DNA of 64,000 nucleotides from contig NC_134675.1 of NCBI RefSeq assembly GCF_030463565.1, positions 18,745,862-18,809,861 on the forward strand. The letters run 5' to 3'. This stretch comes from Pelecanus crispus (lineage: Eukaryota > Chordata > Aves > Pelecaniformes > Pelecanidae). A program made the position numbers and the translations under genes. The notes beneath the pieces were generated by a model. It was not told the origin of the DNA. It searched no databases and saw only the letters and a list, made by a program, of their open reading frames with translations. This document shows positions 10,627 to 21,873 of the stretch, in pieces (the first letter of the stretch is position 1; every line of letters begins with the position of its first letter).

Positions 10627-11890
10627 TGTCACAAATGCAGGTTTGTGAATCCTGCTGATTATGTTAGTTTATCATGACTGAGTGGCTTCACACAGTTTGA
10701 TTTAGTAGCAGTTTAGAATTTACTTGTGGCAAATAGCAGGATTTGCTTGTGATATTTTAATAGCACTCAGTCATCAGTGATTAACAAAGTGATTAGACAA
10801 AATTGATCAAAACAGTGACTTAGTTACAGATTCGAAGATGGCAAGGTTCACTCTATTACTACATGGAAGTGCATAAAAGAAAATTAAGTTACACTGAGTT
10901 GGAATGATTCACAGAGAGATCATGGATGCAGAGGATAAGGAGGACCCTCCCGTTGAGTCACAAGGTTCAGAATAGACCCCCTTGCTTTCTAAACTCCTTT
11001 TCAGAGAGGAGTCTGGGTGTGGCTAGGTCCAATCTTAGTCTCAGACTTGCTCAACGGTTTATAGGACTAAGGATAATGCAGTAGTATAAGACTCACACTG
11101 AAATTAAATCGTACATCTATAGACTACTTAAACTGATTCACACTTGCATACCCACAGACACGAATGCACATATATATATAGGTAAAGGTATACCTGTTAA
11201 AAATTCCCCTCGAGTTCAGTGAAATGTTCATGTCACATGCCTTGGCATTTCTCAATGGGTGAGGGTTGAGCCTCGAGGAGTGAAGGGTTTCGGCCCAGGC
11301 TCCACTGTCGGTCTTCGGCGATGGACCTTTGATTTTAGCAAACTTTGAGAGTTTGCTGGCTCTGAGAGGCGTCCCGCTCAGAGGGGAGATGCTGGTGCAG
11401 CCCACTGCAGTCCAGGAGAGCTGAAAGGGCCTCACTTAGGACTGCTGTTTTATAGGATCGTGAGATGATTGGCATTCGTTTTCAGTAAATTTCCATCTGA
11501 GCCACAATTCGGGTCGGTAATTGCTGGAATTCCAGTAATGATGATACCGCTCTGTTTCAAGGCTGTCAGGGGTAGCTGTTCTCACTCCCCTCGTTAGCCA
11601 TAATACGGAGTTTCTGATAAGGACAGGACCACTCTCCACTTCAACCATATAGGAGTTTCTGGTACAATTAAGGGGTGCTTAACTGACCAACTCACTACAC
11701 AAAGGCTGCGGTCTGGAATTCCTGAAATCATAAAGCGGTCGAAGAAAGAGAAAGCGGGGCGGCGTGGAGGATGCACCATCACAGTCCACCCCGTGACTAA
11801 AGTCAGTCCATCTCACCCACAGAGTAGCGGTGTGGTCGCCTCTTGCCTCTGTGCCTATACACAGATTAATACCATATTCCAATTGTAATC
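10627..11890 (-). mobile_element. LTR (type 6) with adjoining 3' non-coding retroviral sequence
   Basis: Starts TGTCACAAATGCAGG on the plus strand. It shares blocks with the LTR at 49636-50110, notably GGCAAGGTTCACT, TACATGGAAG and AAAATTAAGTTACACT near 10840-10900, and the Ser-type element's GTTGAGTCAC and CCCCCTTGCTTTCTAAACTCC near 10955-10995. An env TM frame lies directly upstream in the minus-strand sense (11945-12256), so this is read as its 3' end. The boundary between the LTR proper and 3' non-coding sequence is not resolved. Confidence 0.55.
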
Positions 11891-11944
11891 TTGAGGGAAA
11901 TTTATGGTTGGTTTACTCAATTATCAAGTTTTGGTTAAATGTGG

Positions 11945-12256
11945 TTAAACAGTTTTATATATGTGAGGAGGTTTTGGTAACAATGTCAGTTGTCTAGCTA
12001 TTTTCCACACTCTAACATATAGAACTATATTCAACAGCAAACATAATACAGTAAAAATGAGTAAGATTACAATAGGATGCAATAGCTGATTCAGAATTCC
12101 TGTTGCAGTTGATGACCATCTGGATAAGGCATCCCACCAGTGATGTTCCCCATCTTTTTTCACTTGTTCTAGAGTATAATGTATCTTTTCTGTGTCATGA
12201 TGGATGGTAATCATGGAGTTTTTGTCCATTGTTCTGAATCCTCTAACCAAAGACAT
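11945..12256 (-). pseudogene. env: Retroviral env transmembrane-subunit C-terminal fragment
   Basis: An open frame of 103 codons. It contains an acidic/His-rich ectodomain end (EHHWWDALSRWSS), a single strong membrane anchor of about 25 residues (PIVILLIFTVLCLLLNIVLYV) and a short basic cytoplasmic tail. That order fits the C-terminus of a retroviral TM protein. The fusion peptide and heptad region are missing, so it is a fragment. It lies upstream, in its own orientation, of the type-6 LTR at 10.6-11.9 kb, which suggests one minus-strand provirus. Whether it belonged with the plus-strand env at 8.3 kb cannot be told. Confidence 0.7.
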
Positions 12257-12264
12257 CCCGGAGC

Positions 12265-12507
12265 AACTAGACCTTGAAGAAGTACTGGGAAACTGATAAA
12301 AGGGAACATCCTACCTCAGCAGGTGCCGGAAAAACTGGACGATTGCCAAAAAACAGTAACTAGGGGAAAGGTAATTTCAGCAGGGGGAGATCGTGACCAC
12401 CGACTCAATTTAGGACCAAAAGGATTTGCCCTCCCCACACCTGTAAGGAGCATGCATTAGCATAGTTTTCCTATTACCTAAAATTTCAGTTACCTAGACT
12501 TTTCAGT
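12265..12507 (+). mobile_element. LTR fragment (type 7)
   Basis: Strong similarity to 47987-48180: both contain CTGATAAAAGGGAACATCC, a GGGGGAGATC block, CGACTCAATTTA and CCTGTAAGGAGCATGCAT. Two independent occurrences indicate a repeat family. Its LTR nature is inferred from the 48-kb copy, which continues to an AATAAA-containing segment. Confidence 0.55.
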
Positions 12508-13201
12508 CACCTGGACCCTCTGTGGATTGGGTCAAATTCTTAATAATCAGTGTGCGATACAATAATCATAATCTAGACTCTGACTTCAAAAAAGTACACG
12601 AGTCAGTCCTTGGAGGAAGAACAACAGAGGTCGTGTCATGGTACTCTAGCCGATGGTGAGGGTGCTCCCCCTTCCTCCTACATCACAGTGTGGGCACCCC
12701 CTGTATCACACCAGGAAGCATGAAGGCCTTAGCAGACTGGCTGCTGTTGGATCCACTTCAAAAACCTTTTGGATAAGCTGATGTATTTATACCTCTCAGT
12801 TTGGGAGTTTGGTCTTTACCACTTCCATAAGTTAGTGGATTCTGAAGAGGCTGCCAGACAATCTCAGCTGCAGGAGACAGCAAGCTGCAGGTGGCAATAT
12901 CTGCACAATGATCTTTATCTCTTCCTGTCCATTGTGTCCTGCCTACCTGTTGCTCTCCCTTTGACCTAATGGTGCTTCTCCCAGCAAACATCAGGCCTTA
13001 GCATGAGCTGTGTGTTATCCAAAATCTGAGCAAGAGTTGAGTGAACAGTCACAGGAGGCATCCCTGTCCACAGGGGGATCATGGGTTTTAACATCCAGAA
13101 TATCTCATGTGCTGTTACACTTCCCTGTTCCATAACAGATGTCACCACATCCTGGCAACATTTCTGTATCAGGTGTCAGGAGCAGGGGGGTACCGGTCAC
13201 A
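12508..13201 (-). mobile_element. Partial LTR (type 5)
   Basis: Similar to the right part of the solo LTR at 36101-36885 (GGACCCTCTG, ATAATCATAATCTAGACTC, CACTCAGTCCT-like blocks and the GGGGGTACCGGTCACA end). It lacks roughly the first 220 bp of that LTR. Confidence 0.75.
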
Positions 13202-14872
13202 CAAGGTCAACCCACCACAGTCTTTTTTGGCAACAAATGTGGGGAATTAAAAGGTAAGGAAGCCTAGCAGCTGAGATCCCTCACTAGGGACTGGGGAATT
13301 GACAAAGAAATCGGAAAAGAGACAAATCCACAGCCTCTGGAGGTGGCTCCTGTCAAGTGTGAAGGCAAGATATCTACTCAAGGAAGAGCTTATGAGTTAC
13401 TGAGGGAAGTGGACTACCGTTGAGGAAGGCATCCAATATCTGAGAGAATTAGTGGTGCTGGATGTCATCCGCAGTGACCTGGATGACAACCAGGTCTCCA
13501 AAGATGCAGATGACATCCAGTGTACACAGGCCATGTGGAGGAGGTTGGTCTGAAGTGCAGCATCATCATATTCCAACACCCTGGCAATGATGGACTGGCC
13601 AGACTTGGATACACCACCTGTGGAAAGAGCATCCAAATGGCTTCAACATTTTGAGGAAAATCTCTCTCCCTCCTAATCCCCACGGGCCAGCATCTTGGCC
13701 CCATGAAGCCAGATGACTCAGGAATCCAGCCCTTCCCAGTCAGAGGGAAAGGGAGCCCTAGGCACATGCTACATGTCTCTCTGGTTCTTCCTTCATGACC
13801 AGGGGGATGATGTGAGGAAGTGGGATGGTGAGCCCACCTAGAAGCCCATGTACGCAAACTGGCCTGGCACATTGGATACACAGAAGTATAAGGCTTTGGT
13901 AAACACCAGCAACACAGTGCATCCTAATACCAGTAGGGTATAGGGGCATGGAACCCATCTGGATTTCTGGAGTGACAAGGGGGATCCCAACAGTTGTCTC
14001 TGTTGGAGGCTGAGATGAGCTTAACAGGGACAACTGGCAAAAACCCCATTGTGACCAGCCCAGAGGCCCCTTGTATCCTTGGCATAGACTACCTCAGGAG
14101 AGGGTACTTCAAGGATCCAAAGGGGTACTGATGGGTTTTTGGTGTAGCCGTTGTGGATGCAGAGAAGATTAAACAGCTGTACCTCACCCAACCTCTCTCG
14201 TCCAATACTACAGCTGTGGGGTTGCTGCATGCTGATTCCTACCTGGACAGTGCACCAGCGGCAATATCACACCAAACAAGACTCCCTGGTTCCCATCCAT
14301 GAGCTGATTCATCAATTACAGAGCCAAGGAGTGATCAGAATGATTCGATCACCCTTTAACAGTCCCATATAGCCAGTGTGAAAGTCTGATGGAGGGTGGA
14401 GGCTAACAGTGGATTATCATGGCCTGAACGAAGTCATTGCCATTGTTGTGCTGCTGTACTGGACATGCTAGAACTTCAATATTAACTGGACTCAAAGGCA
14501 TCCAAGCGGTATGGCACAACTGATATCGCCAGTGCATTTTTTTCTCAATTCCTTTGGCAGCAGTATGCAGGCCACAATTTGCTTTCATGGGGAGCAGTGT
14601 CCAATACAGCAGGAATTGACTACCCCGGGGTGGAAGCACAGCTTAACCATTTCCCATGGACTGTTCCAGACTGCACTGGAACATGGCACAGCCCCTGAAC
14701 ACCTGCAATACACTGATATGACATCATTGTGTGGGGCAAAAGCAGAGGAAGTGTTTGAGAAAGGGGAAAAGAAAAAATCCAGATTATTCTGAAAGCTAGT
14801 TTTGCCATAAAAAAAGCAAGCTCAAAGGACACGCACAGGAGATTCAGTTTTTGGGAATAAGAATAAGAATCC
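13202..14872 (+). pseudogene. Decayed gag-pro-pol of a Lys-primed ERV
   Basis: The left end carries a worn primer-site region (TTTTTTGGCAACAAATGTGG, 13224-13243). Gag homology follows at about 13250-13860 (the strand encodes the counterpart of LRELGVLEVIYSDL in elements A and B), then a ruined protease region near 13890, the IHELIHQLQSQGVI block at 14297-14338, and RT sequence to 14870 with TPGWKHSLTI. Many stops and frameshifts. The C-terminal half of pol is replaced by an LTR piece in opposite orientation. Closest relatives in the window are elements A, B and D. Dead. Confidence 0.85.
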
Positions 14873-14965
14873 TGGTCGTGGTTTAGCCCCAGCCAGCAAC
14901 TAAGCACCATGAAGCCACTCGCTCACTCCCCCTACCCCGATGGGATGGGGTGGGGCAGAGAACTG
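14873..14965 (-). mobile_element. Type-1 LTR fragment, terminal part
   Basis: TGGTCGTGGTTTAGCCCCAG onward matches the reverse complement of the 3' end of type-1 LTRs for about 90 bp. It then joins minus-strand pol, so it is the left (3') LTR relic of the provirus at 14.9-17.2 kb. Confidence 0.8.
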
Positions 14966-16722
14966 GAGAACTGGGGTTTCCTATTCGAGCCCATTGTGTG
15001 ATTAGTGCAACCCACTTCCTCCACGCAGCATCAGTCGCATGATGTGTAGAGGGGACCCTCCCTTTGAACATCCACCCCAGCACCGGGCAGTCAGGGTGCC
15101 AGCATGAGCTGTGCTTCAGTACCAACCACTTCCGAAGCAGCTCGAACCCCTTCATATGCTGCCAATATCTCTTTCTCAGTTGGAGTATAGCGGGCCTCGG
15201 ATCCTCTGTATCCCCGACTCCAAAACCCTAGGGGTCGACCTCGAGTCTCCCCTGGTGCTTTCTGCCAGAGGCTCCAGGTAGGGCCATAATCCCCGGCTGC
15301 GGTGTAGAGCACATTTGTAATATCCTGCCCTGCCCGGACTGGCCCAAGGGCTACTGCATGAACTATCTCCCGTTTAATTTGTTCAAAGGCTTGTTGCTGC
15401 TCAGGGCCCCATTTGAAATCGTTCTTCTTCCGGGTCACTTGATAGAGAGGGCTTATGATCAGACTGTAATTTGGAATATGCATTCTCCAAAAAACCCACA
15501 ACGCCTAAGAAAGCTTGTGTTTCCTTTTTGCTACTTGGTGGGACATGGCTGTTATTTTGTTGATCACATCCATTGGGATCTGACGACGTCCATCTTGCCA
15601 TTTTATTCCTAAAAACTGGATCTCCTGTGCAGGTCCCTTGACCTTACTCTGTTTTATGGCAAAACCAGCCTTCAGAAGGTTTTGGACTATTTTCTTTCCC
15701 TTCTCAAAAACCTCTTCTGCTGTATTGCCCCACACAATGATGTCATCAATGTATTGCAGATGTTCTGGAGCTTCACCCTGTTCCAGTGCCGTCTGGATCA
15801 GTCTATGACAAATGGTGGGGCTGTGTTTCCACCCCTGGGGCAGTTGATTCCAGGTTTACTGAACACCCCTCCAGGTAAAAGCAAACTGGGGCCTGCACTC
15901 TGCTGCCAAAGGGATGGAGAAAAACGCATTAGCGATATCAGTTGTGGCATAGCACTTGGCTGCCTTTGACTCCAGTTCGTATTGAAGTTCTAGCATATCT
16001 GGCACGGCAGCACTCAGCGGCAGTGTAACTTCGTTCAGGCCACGATAGACCACTGTTAGTCTGCACTCCCCATTAGACTTTCGCACTGGCCATATGGGAC
16101 TGTTAAAGGGTGAGCGAGTCTTGCTGATCACTCCCTGGCTCTCCAGTCGATGAATCAGCTTATGGATGGGAATCAGGGAGTCTCAGTTGGTGTGATATTG
16201 CCGCCGGTGCACAGTTGTGGTGGCGATGGGCACCTGTTGTTCTTCGACCCTCAGCAACCCCACAATGGAAGGGTCCTCCGAGAGACCGGGCAAGGTGGAC
16301 AGCTGCTTAATTTCCTCCATCTCCAAGGCAGCTATACCAAAAGCGCACCAGTACCCTTTTGGGTCCTTGAAATACCCTCTCCTCAGGTAGTCTATGCCAA
16401 GGATGCACGGAGCGTCTGGGCCAGTCACAATGGGGTGCTTTTGCCACTCATTCCCAGTTAGGCTCACTTTGGCCTCCAGAAATTAGCTGTTGGGATCGCC
16501 CTGTCACTCCAGAAATATAAATGGGTTCTGCCCCTGTATAGCTTGATATCATTAGGGTACACTGTGCACCGGTGTCCACTAGAGCTTTATACTCCTGTGG
16601 GTCTGATGTGCCAGGCCATCGAATCCACACAGTCCAGGAAACCCGGTTGTCCCTTTCCTCCACCTGGCTGGAGGCAGGGCCCCTCTAACACTGGTCATAG
16701 TATTCGTTGTTCACTCGTTGTA
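14966..16722 (-). pseudogene. pol: ERV remnant, gag end through RNase H (element C)
   Basis: Minus-strand pol of the A/B family. From right to left: the end of gag, the conserved UAG-AGG junction (TAG at 16685-16687), protease with ALVDTGAQCTLM, ILGIDYLRRGYFKD, the RT start (SPFNSPIWPVRKSNGE), then fragments of RT and connection to about 14985. Open pieces are broken by several frameshifts and stops. Most of gag is gone: LTR sequence is joined directly to the gag 3' end at about 16722. Integrase is also missing. No function expected. Confidence 0.88.
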
Positions 16723-17168
16723 AACTCCTGGGTTGAGACAAGAACAGTTTAATAATTGAATTTAATAATTGAAATAAAGGAAAATAGGAATGATAATAAT
16801 AACAATATAATAATGATAATAATAATGATAATAATATACAAAGCAAGTGATGCACAATGCAATTGTTCACCTCCCGCCGACCGATACCCAGACAGTTCCC
16901 GAGCAGCAATCGCTGCTCCCCGGCCAACCCCACCCCCCCCCAGTTTATATACTGAGCATGACGTCACATGGTATGGAATAGCCCTTTGGTCAGTTTGCAT
17001 CAACTGTTCTGGCTGTGCCCCCTCCCAGTTTCTTCTCCTACTAAATCCAAAACACAGCACTATGCCTGCTACTAGGAAGAAAATTAACTCTATCCCAGCC
17101 GACACCAGGATAATCCTATACCAGGTACTAGAAAGAAAATTAACTCTATTCCAGATGAAACCAGGACA
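16723..17168 (-). mobile_element. 5' LTR relic of element C with terminal duplication
   Basis: Type-1 LTR in reverse, lacking its last 110 bp or so and ending ACCAGGACA at 17168. The terminal ~55 bp occurs twice in tandem (17070-17115 and 17118-17168, each with AGAAAATTAACTCTAT), a local duplication of the LTR edge. An ATT/AAT-rich tract lies at 16795-16845, as in all type-1 copies. Confidence 0.85.
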
Positions 17169-17435
17169 AAGGGCAAGATGGATGTCATCACATCATAGAA
17201 ACATAGAATCATAGATTGGCTTTGGTTGGAAGGGACCTTTAAAGATCATCTAGTTCTAACCTCCCTGCCATGGGCAGGGACATCTTTCACTAGATCAGGT
17301 TGCTCAAAGGCCCATCCAACCTGACTTTGAACTCTTCCAATGATGGGCCATTCACAACTTCTCTGGGAAACCTGTTCCAGTGTCTCAGCACCCTCATCAT
17401 AAAAGATTCCTTCCTTATGTCCAGTCTAAACCTAC

Positions 17436-18600
17436 TGTGGTGGGTTGACCTTGGCTGGATGCCAAGTGCCCACCAAAGCTGCTCTATCCTTCTCAACTGG
17501 ACAAGGGAGAGAAAATATAATGAAAAGCTCGTGGGTCGAGATAAGGACAGGGAGAGATCACTCACCGATTGCCGTCATAGGAAAAACAGACTCAACTTGG
17601 GGAAAATAAGTTTAATTTATTGCCAATCAAAACTGACTAGGGTAATGAGAAATAAAACCAAATCTTAAAACACCTTTCCCCCCACCCCTCCCTTATTCCC
17701 AGGCTCACCTTCACTCCCAATTTTCTCTACCTCCCCCTCCCAAGTGGCACAGGGGGATGGGGAATTGGGTTGCGGTCAGTTCATCATGTGTCATCTCTGC
17801 TGCTCCTTCCTCCTCAAGGGGAGGACTCCTCACGCTCTTCCCCTGCTCCAGCATGGGGTCCCTCCCACAGGAGACAGTCCTCCACGAACTTTTCCATCGT
17901 GGGTCCTTCCCACAGGCTGCAGTTCTTCACGAACTGCTCCAGCATGGGTCCCTTCCATGGGGTGCAGTCCTTTAGAAGCAGACTGCTCCAGCATGGGTCC
18001 CCTACGGGGTCACAAGTCCTGCCAGCAAGCCTGCTCCAGCATGGGCTCCTCTCTCTCCACAATTCCACAGGTCCTGCCAGGAGTCTGCTCCAGCGCGGGC
18101 TTCCCACGGGGTCATAGCCTCCTTCAGGCACATCCACCTGCTCCGGCGTGGGGTCCTCCATGGGCTGCAGGTGGGTACCTGCTCCACCATTAACCTCCAT
18201 GGGCTGCAGGGGGACAGCCTGGCTCACCATGGTCTTCACCATGGTCTTCACCACAGGCTGCCGGGGAATCTCTGGTCCAGCCCCTGGAGCACCTCCTCCC
18301 CCTCCTTCTTCACTGACTTTGGTGTCTGCATAGTTGTTTCTATCACATATTCTCACTCCTCTCTCCAGCTGCAGTTTGTGTCCTGGTGGGTTTGGGTTTT
18401 TTTTTTCCCCCTTCTTAAATATGTTATCCCAGAGGTGCTACCACTGTCACTGATTGGCTCGGCCTTGGCCAGCAGTGGGTCCGTCTTGGAGCTGGCTGGC
18501 ATTGGCTCTGTCAGACACAGGGGAAGCTTCTAGCAGCTTTTTACAGAATGCACCCCTGTAGCTCCTTGCTACCGAAACCTTGCCATGCAAACCCAATACA
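17436..18600 (-). mobile_element. Solo LTR (type 3, ORF-bearing), target duplication CCTAC
   Basis: In its own orientation the element starts TGTATTGGGTTTGCATGGCA and ends GGTCAACCCACCACA; length 1165 bp. CCTAC flanks it on both sides (17431-17435, 18601-18605). A TATTTAAG motif lies ahead of a GC-rich body with in-phase repeats. Four more full or partial copies are at 24.3, 29.5, 45.8 and 52.3 kb, plus an end piece at 21.9 kb. No internal retroviral genes accompany any copy. Confidence 0.9.
17814..18356 (-). CDS. Repeat-rich open frame inside type-3 LTR
   Basis: A 181-codon frame (GTG-led in this reading; the first in-frame ATG comes after about 40 codons). It has an acidic/glycine-rich start ([13 protein letters not shown]), a middle with VPLQPMEV and HLQPMEDP, and a C-terminal array of about 17-residue units with pattern C-x-PW-x-GP-x-LE-x-F. 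It ends EESSP before TGA. The same frame is open in the partial copies at 29.5 and 46.0 kb and, extended, at 52.5 kb. I do not recognise the protein. Against coding: no good ATG start, and GC-rich repeats with a unit divisible by three stay open easily. Confidence 0.35.
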   Translation of the reverse strand: MRICDRNNYADTKVSEEGGGGGAPGAGPEIPRQPVVKTMVKTMVSQAVPLQPMEVNGGAGTHLQPMEDPTPEQVDVPEGGYDPVGSPRWSRLLAGPVELWRERSPCWSRLAGRTCDPVGDPCWSSLLLKDCTPWKGPMLEQFVKNCSLWEGPTMEKFVEDCLLWEGPHAGAGEEREESSP

Positions 18601-18663
18601 CCTACCCTCTTCAGTTTAAAACCATTGCCCCTTGTCCTGTCACTACATGCCCTGGTAAAAAGT

Positions 18664-19818
18664 TGTACTGATTTAGGCTGGGGTAGAGTTAAATTTCTTC
18701 ATAGCACCTTGTATGGGGCTATGTTTTGGATTTGTGTTGATAATATAGAGATGTTTTCGTTACTGCTGAGCAGTGCTTACACAGAGTCAAGGCCTTTTCT
18801 GTTTCTGTCCTGGTTTCAGCTGCGATAGAGTTAATTTTCTTCCTAGTAGCTGGCATAGTGCTGTCTTTTGGATTTAGAACGAGAAGAATGTTGATAACAC
18901 ACTGATGTTTTAGTTGTTGCTAAGTACTGCTTATGCTAGTCAAGGACTTTTCAGCTTCCCATGCTCTGCCAGGTACACAAGAAGCTGGGAGGGGGCACAG
19001 CCAGAATAGTTGATGCAAACTGACCAAAGGGCTATTCCATACCATATGACATCATGCTCAGTATATAAGATGGGGGGAGTTGGCTGGGGGGCAGCAATCG
19101 CTGCTCGGGAACTGTCTGGGTATCGGTCAGCAGGTGGTAAGCAATTGCATTGTGCATCACTTGCTTTGTATATTATTATCATTATTATTATCATTATTAT
19201 AGTGTTATTATTATCATTCCTATTTTCCTTTATTTCAATTATTAAACTGTTCTTGTCTCAACCCAGGAGTGTTTCTCACTCTTACTCCTCCGATTTTCTC
19301 CCCCATCCCACCAGGCCAGGGGGAGTGAGCAAGCAGCTGCGTGGTGCTTAGTTGCTGGCTGGGCCTAAACTACGACAGTTTTTCACACTGCCCTGCCAGA
19401 GAGTAGGCTGGGGATCCACAAGAAGTTGGGAGGGGACACAGCTGGGACAGCTGACCCCAACTGACCAAAGGGATATTCCATACCATATGATGTCATGCTC
19501 AGCATATAAATCTGGGGGAAGAAGAAGGAAGGGGGGACGCTCGGAGTTATGGTGTTTGTCTTCCTAAGTAACCATTATGCATGATTGAGCCCTGCTTTCC
19601 TGGAGATGGCTAAACACCTGCCTGCTGATGGGAAGTAGTGAATAAATTCCTTTTTTTGCTTTGCTTGCGTGCATGGCTTTTGCTTTACCTGTTAAACTGT
19701 CTTTACCTTAACCTATGAGTTTTCTTATTTTTACTCTTCTGATTCTCTCCCCCTTCCCACCAGGGGGGAGTGAGCGGCTGGGTGGTACCTCGTTGACGGG
19801 TGGGGTTAAACCACAGCA
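18664..19818 (+). mobile_element. Type-1-like LTR split by a younger LTR
   Basis: An LTR resembling the 732-1308 copy, with outer parts at 18664-18805 and 19378-19818. The right part carries the shared core (CTGACCAAAGGGATATTCCA) followed by CATATAAAT, then CAATTATGCATGATTGAGCC-like sequence and a worn end ACCACAGCA. The central insertion is described separately. Confidence 0.8.
18806..19377 (+). mobile_element. Solo type-1 LTR nested in an older LTR
   Basis: TGTCCTGGTTTCAGCTGCGA to CCTAAACTACGACA, 572 bp. Flanks are GTTTC and GTTTT, a 5-bp duplication with one change. The host LTR homology resumes immediately after it, so the order of insertion is clear. Confidence 0.9.
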
Positions 19819-19843
19819 GAGTCCTATATGTAGGCTAAAGGGG

Positions 19844-20603
19844 TGTCAGGGACTGAAAGTTAATGCTTCAAACATCATGGTGAGGCAACTTGAGGTCTGC
19901 ATAGAGACAAGTTAAGGTCTCCATAGTGATAAATGGGGGTCTACATAGCACCACAGGTGAGAAGCCAATTGGTGCTGAGTTGGCACAGAGCCGGAGGCGG
20001 GTCAGACGCAGTTCCACCCTCTGATGGCTGAAGATCATGCAGAGTTTATTTGAGGAAGGGGCTCATGATCACCTGAAAGACCCCTCGCGACCACCCCCCC
20101 TCCACAGTGACACCTGCGCAGAAGATGGAGAACATTCTGAAACAAGCCTCAAGGGGAGACTAGAGGCAGGGACTGACCCATAAAAGACACAACTTCGAGG
20201 AGCCATGTGGTACACCCCCACCATCGGAGGACTCCACACTGCTGCTGCTCCTGCTCTGGACCAGACTCCCCCAACCGGTGCCAGCATTGCCAGCACAGCC
20301 GGAGGCCCTGCACTCTGAGAGCCGCACGCCCACTGCCGGAGGACTGCCACGTTTACCATCGACATTGTGGGATCCAATGGTGGTGATCTCTCTCTCTCTC
20401 CTCTTTCTTCCTTTTCCTTTCCTCTTATAAGTACGTGAATTAGAACCCACGTTGCTTATCATTGCGTTTTCCTTGTTCGGGTTGGCGTTTACCATCAATA
20501 AAGTGTTTAATTGATCATTTGGTGTCGTTTCACCTTAATTTAGCCCAAGGGAATCACAGAACCTCCATGATCCACTCCGGACAGCCCAGTTCGGGTCATG
20601 ACA
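19844..20603 (+). mobile_element. Solo LTR (type 4), target duplication AGGGG
   Basis: Second copy of the LTR at 9182-9960, with TGTCAGGGACTG start and GGGTCATGACA end. AGGGG flanks both sides (19839-19843, 20604-20608). TATA-like CATAAAAGACAC and ATCAATAAAGTG are conserved. Confidence 0.9.
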
Positions 20604-21059
20604 AGGGGGGCCCTGGTATTATTGAGCCCATAGCCTGATATTTGAAAACTAATTAAAAGCAAACGCATTATTCTAAATGTGTTGCAAAACAGTGGTGAGG
20701 ATGGGCTTGCAACATTCTGATATTATGAAAAAACATTTTGACTGCTGCAGCACTTCAGATCCTTTCCCAGCCAGTGTTTGGTCATGTTAACAGATGTCTG
20801 CTACATTCATCTTTGTCTCAATTGCTATTATCCAATTTTGGTTATATTCACTCTGTTGGAAAACTGAATGTACTTTGGAACATAGCTATTATTTTAAACA
20901 CCTATTGTCACCCACAATGAACGGACTGTAAATGCAACAGTGACATTTTTTTGTGTGTGTGGTGAGCTTTCCTACCTGAAAATTGATCTTGTCATCCATT
21001 GTTCACCTTGACTCTCAACTCAAGCAAGCATAACCCCTGTCAGTTACCAGGCAATAGAA
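20604..21059. other. Unassigned sequence
   Basis: About 450 bp with no repeat family or coding similarity that I can recognise. Confidence 0.35.
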
Positions 21060-21470
21060 CCCTGTGCATCAGTAGAGGCTGGGGGCTGGTTTGCTAGAAA
21101 GCAGCTTTGTTGAAAAGGACCTGGGGATCTTTGTGGACAAGAAGTTCAACAGAGGGCAGCAGTGTATTCTTGTAGAGAAGGTGGCCAACCACATACTGGG
21201 CTGCACTAGCAAGTGTATAGCCAGCAGGTTGAGGGCAATGATTCTTACCCTCTCTTCAGCACTTGCAAATCTTGGCACTTGCAAGTCCAACAGAAGTTGG
21301 AACATGGGAAATTCTGACTAGATATACAAAAAGACTTTTCCCCCATGAAGGTGGTCAAACCCTGGAACAGGAGCCCAGAGAGGTTGTGGGATTTCCATTC
21401 TGGGAGACATTCAATCCTCAGCTGAGCAAAGCCCTGAGGAACCTGATCTATGCTACCAATTTTTGCAGCC
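21060..21470 (+). mobile_element. Old CR1 fragment, RT C-terminus and tail
   Basis: The plus strand encodes VEKDLGIFVDKKFNRGQQC and ILGCTSKCIASRLRAMILT, the CR1 block also seen at 3.2 and 61.9 kb, then HEGGQTLEQEPREVVG-like C-terminal sequence after a deletion. Diverged and frameshifted. Confidence 0.8.
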
Positions 21471-21599
21471 AAATTACAGAATAGGTTGCTTGAATTCCCA
21501 CCAGTTTGTTACACTCAAAATCTTGTTATAGACAAAAGGAACATACCTTATATGCAAAACTAAGAATTTACTCTTGACCTAATTAGTCTTAACAGTCCT

Positions 21600-21873
21600 C
21601 CTCACACCCTTTCCCTTACTGACAGGATCAAGAATACCACCTGGGCCCCCATGCCCCTGACTACTGCCCCTTGAGCTCTGTAGTCACTTCTGATACTGTC
21701 CAGGTTAGCCCTGGCAGTATCATTTGTGCCCACATGGAATAACAGCAAAGGGTAGTAGTCAGAGGGCTGAACAAACCTCATCAGTCCCTCCATAACATCC
21801 CAGATCCTGGATCCTGGCTCCCGGCAGGCAGCAAAACTTTCTAGATGATTGGTTGGGTTGACAGATGGGTGCC
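21600..21873 (-). mobile_element. CR1 ORF1 esterase fragment
   Basis: The minus strand encodes VQPSDYYPLLLFHVGTNDTA and YRAQGAVVRGMGAQVVF, matching the SGNH block III region of CR1 ORF1 at 5.9-6.1 kb. GTNDT is the canonical form. It is cut on the right by an LTR. Confidence 0.8.

Larger units (their letters stand above)
17202..18663 (-). mobile_element. CR1 3' fragment interrupted by an LTR
   Basis: CR1 3' region (ATAGAATCATAGATTGGCTT start) runs to 17435, is interrupted by the solo LTR at 17436-18600, and resumes at 18606 with CTCTTCAGTTTAAAACC to about 18663. The CCTAC at the break occurs on both sides, a 5-bp target duplication. It differs enough from the 2.6-kb and 61-kb CR1 copies to be another, probably older, subfamily. 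Confidence 0.88.
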
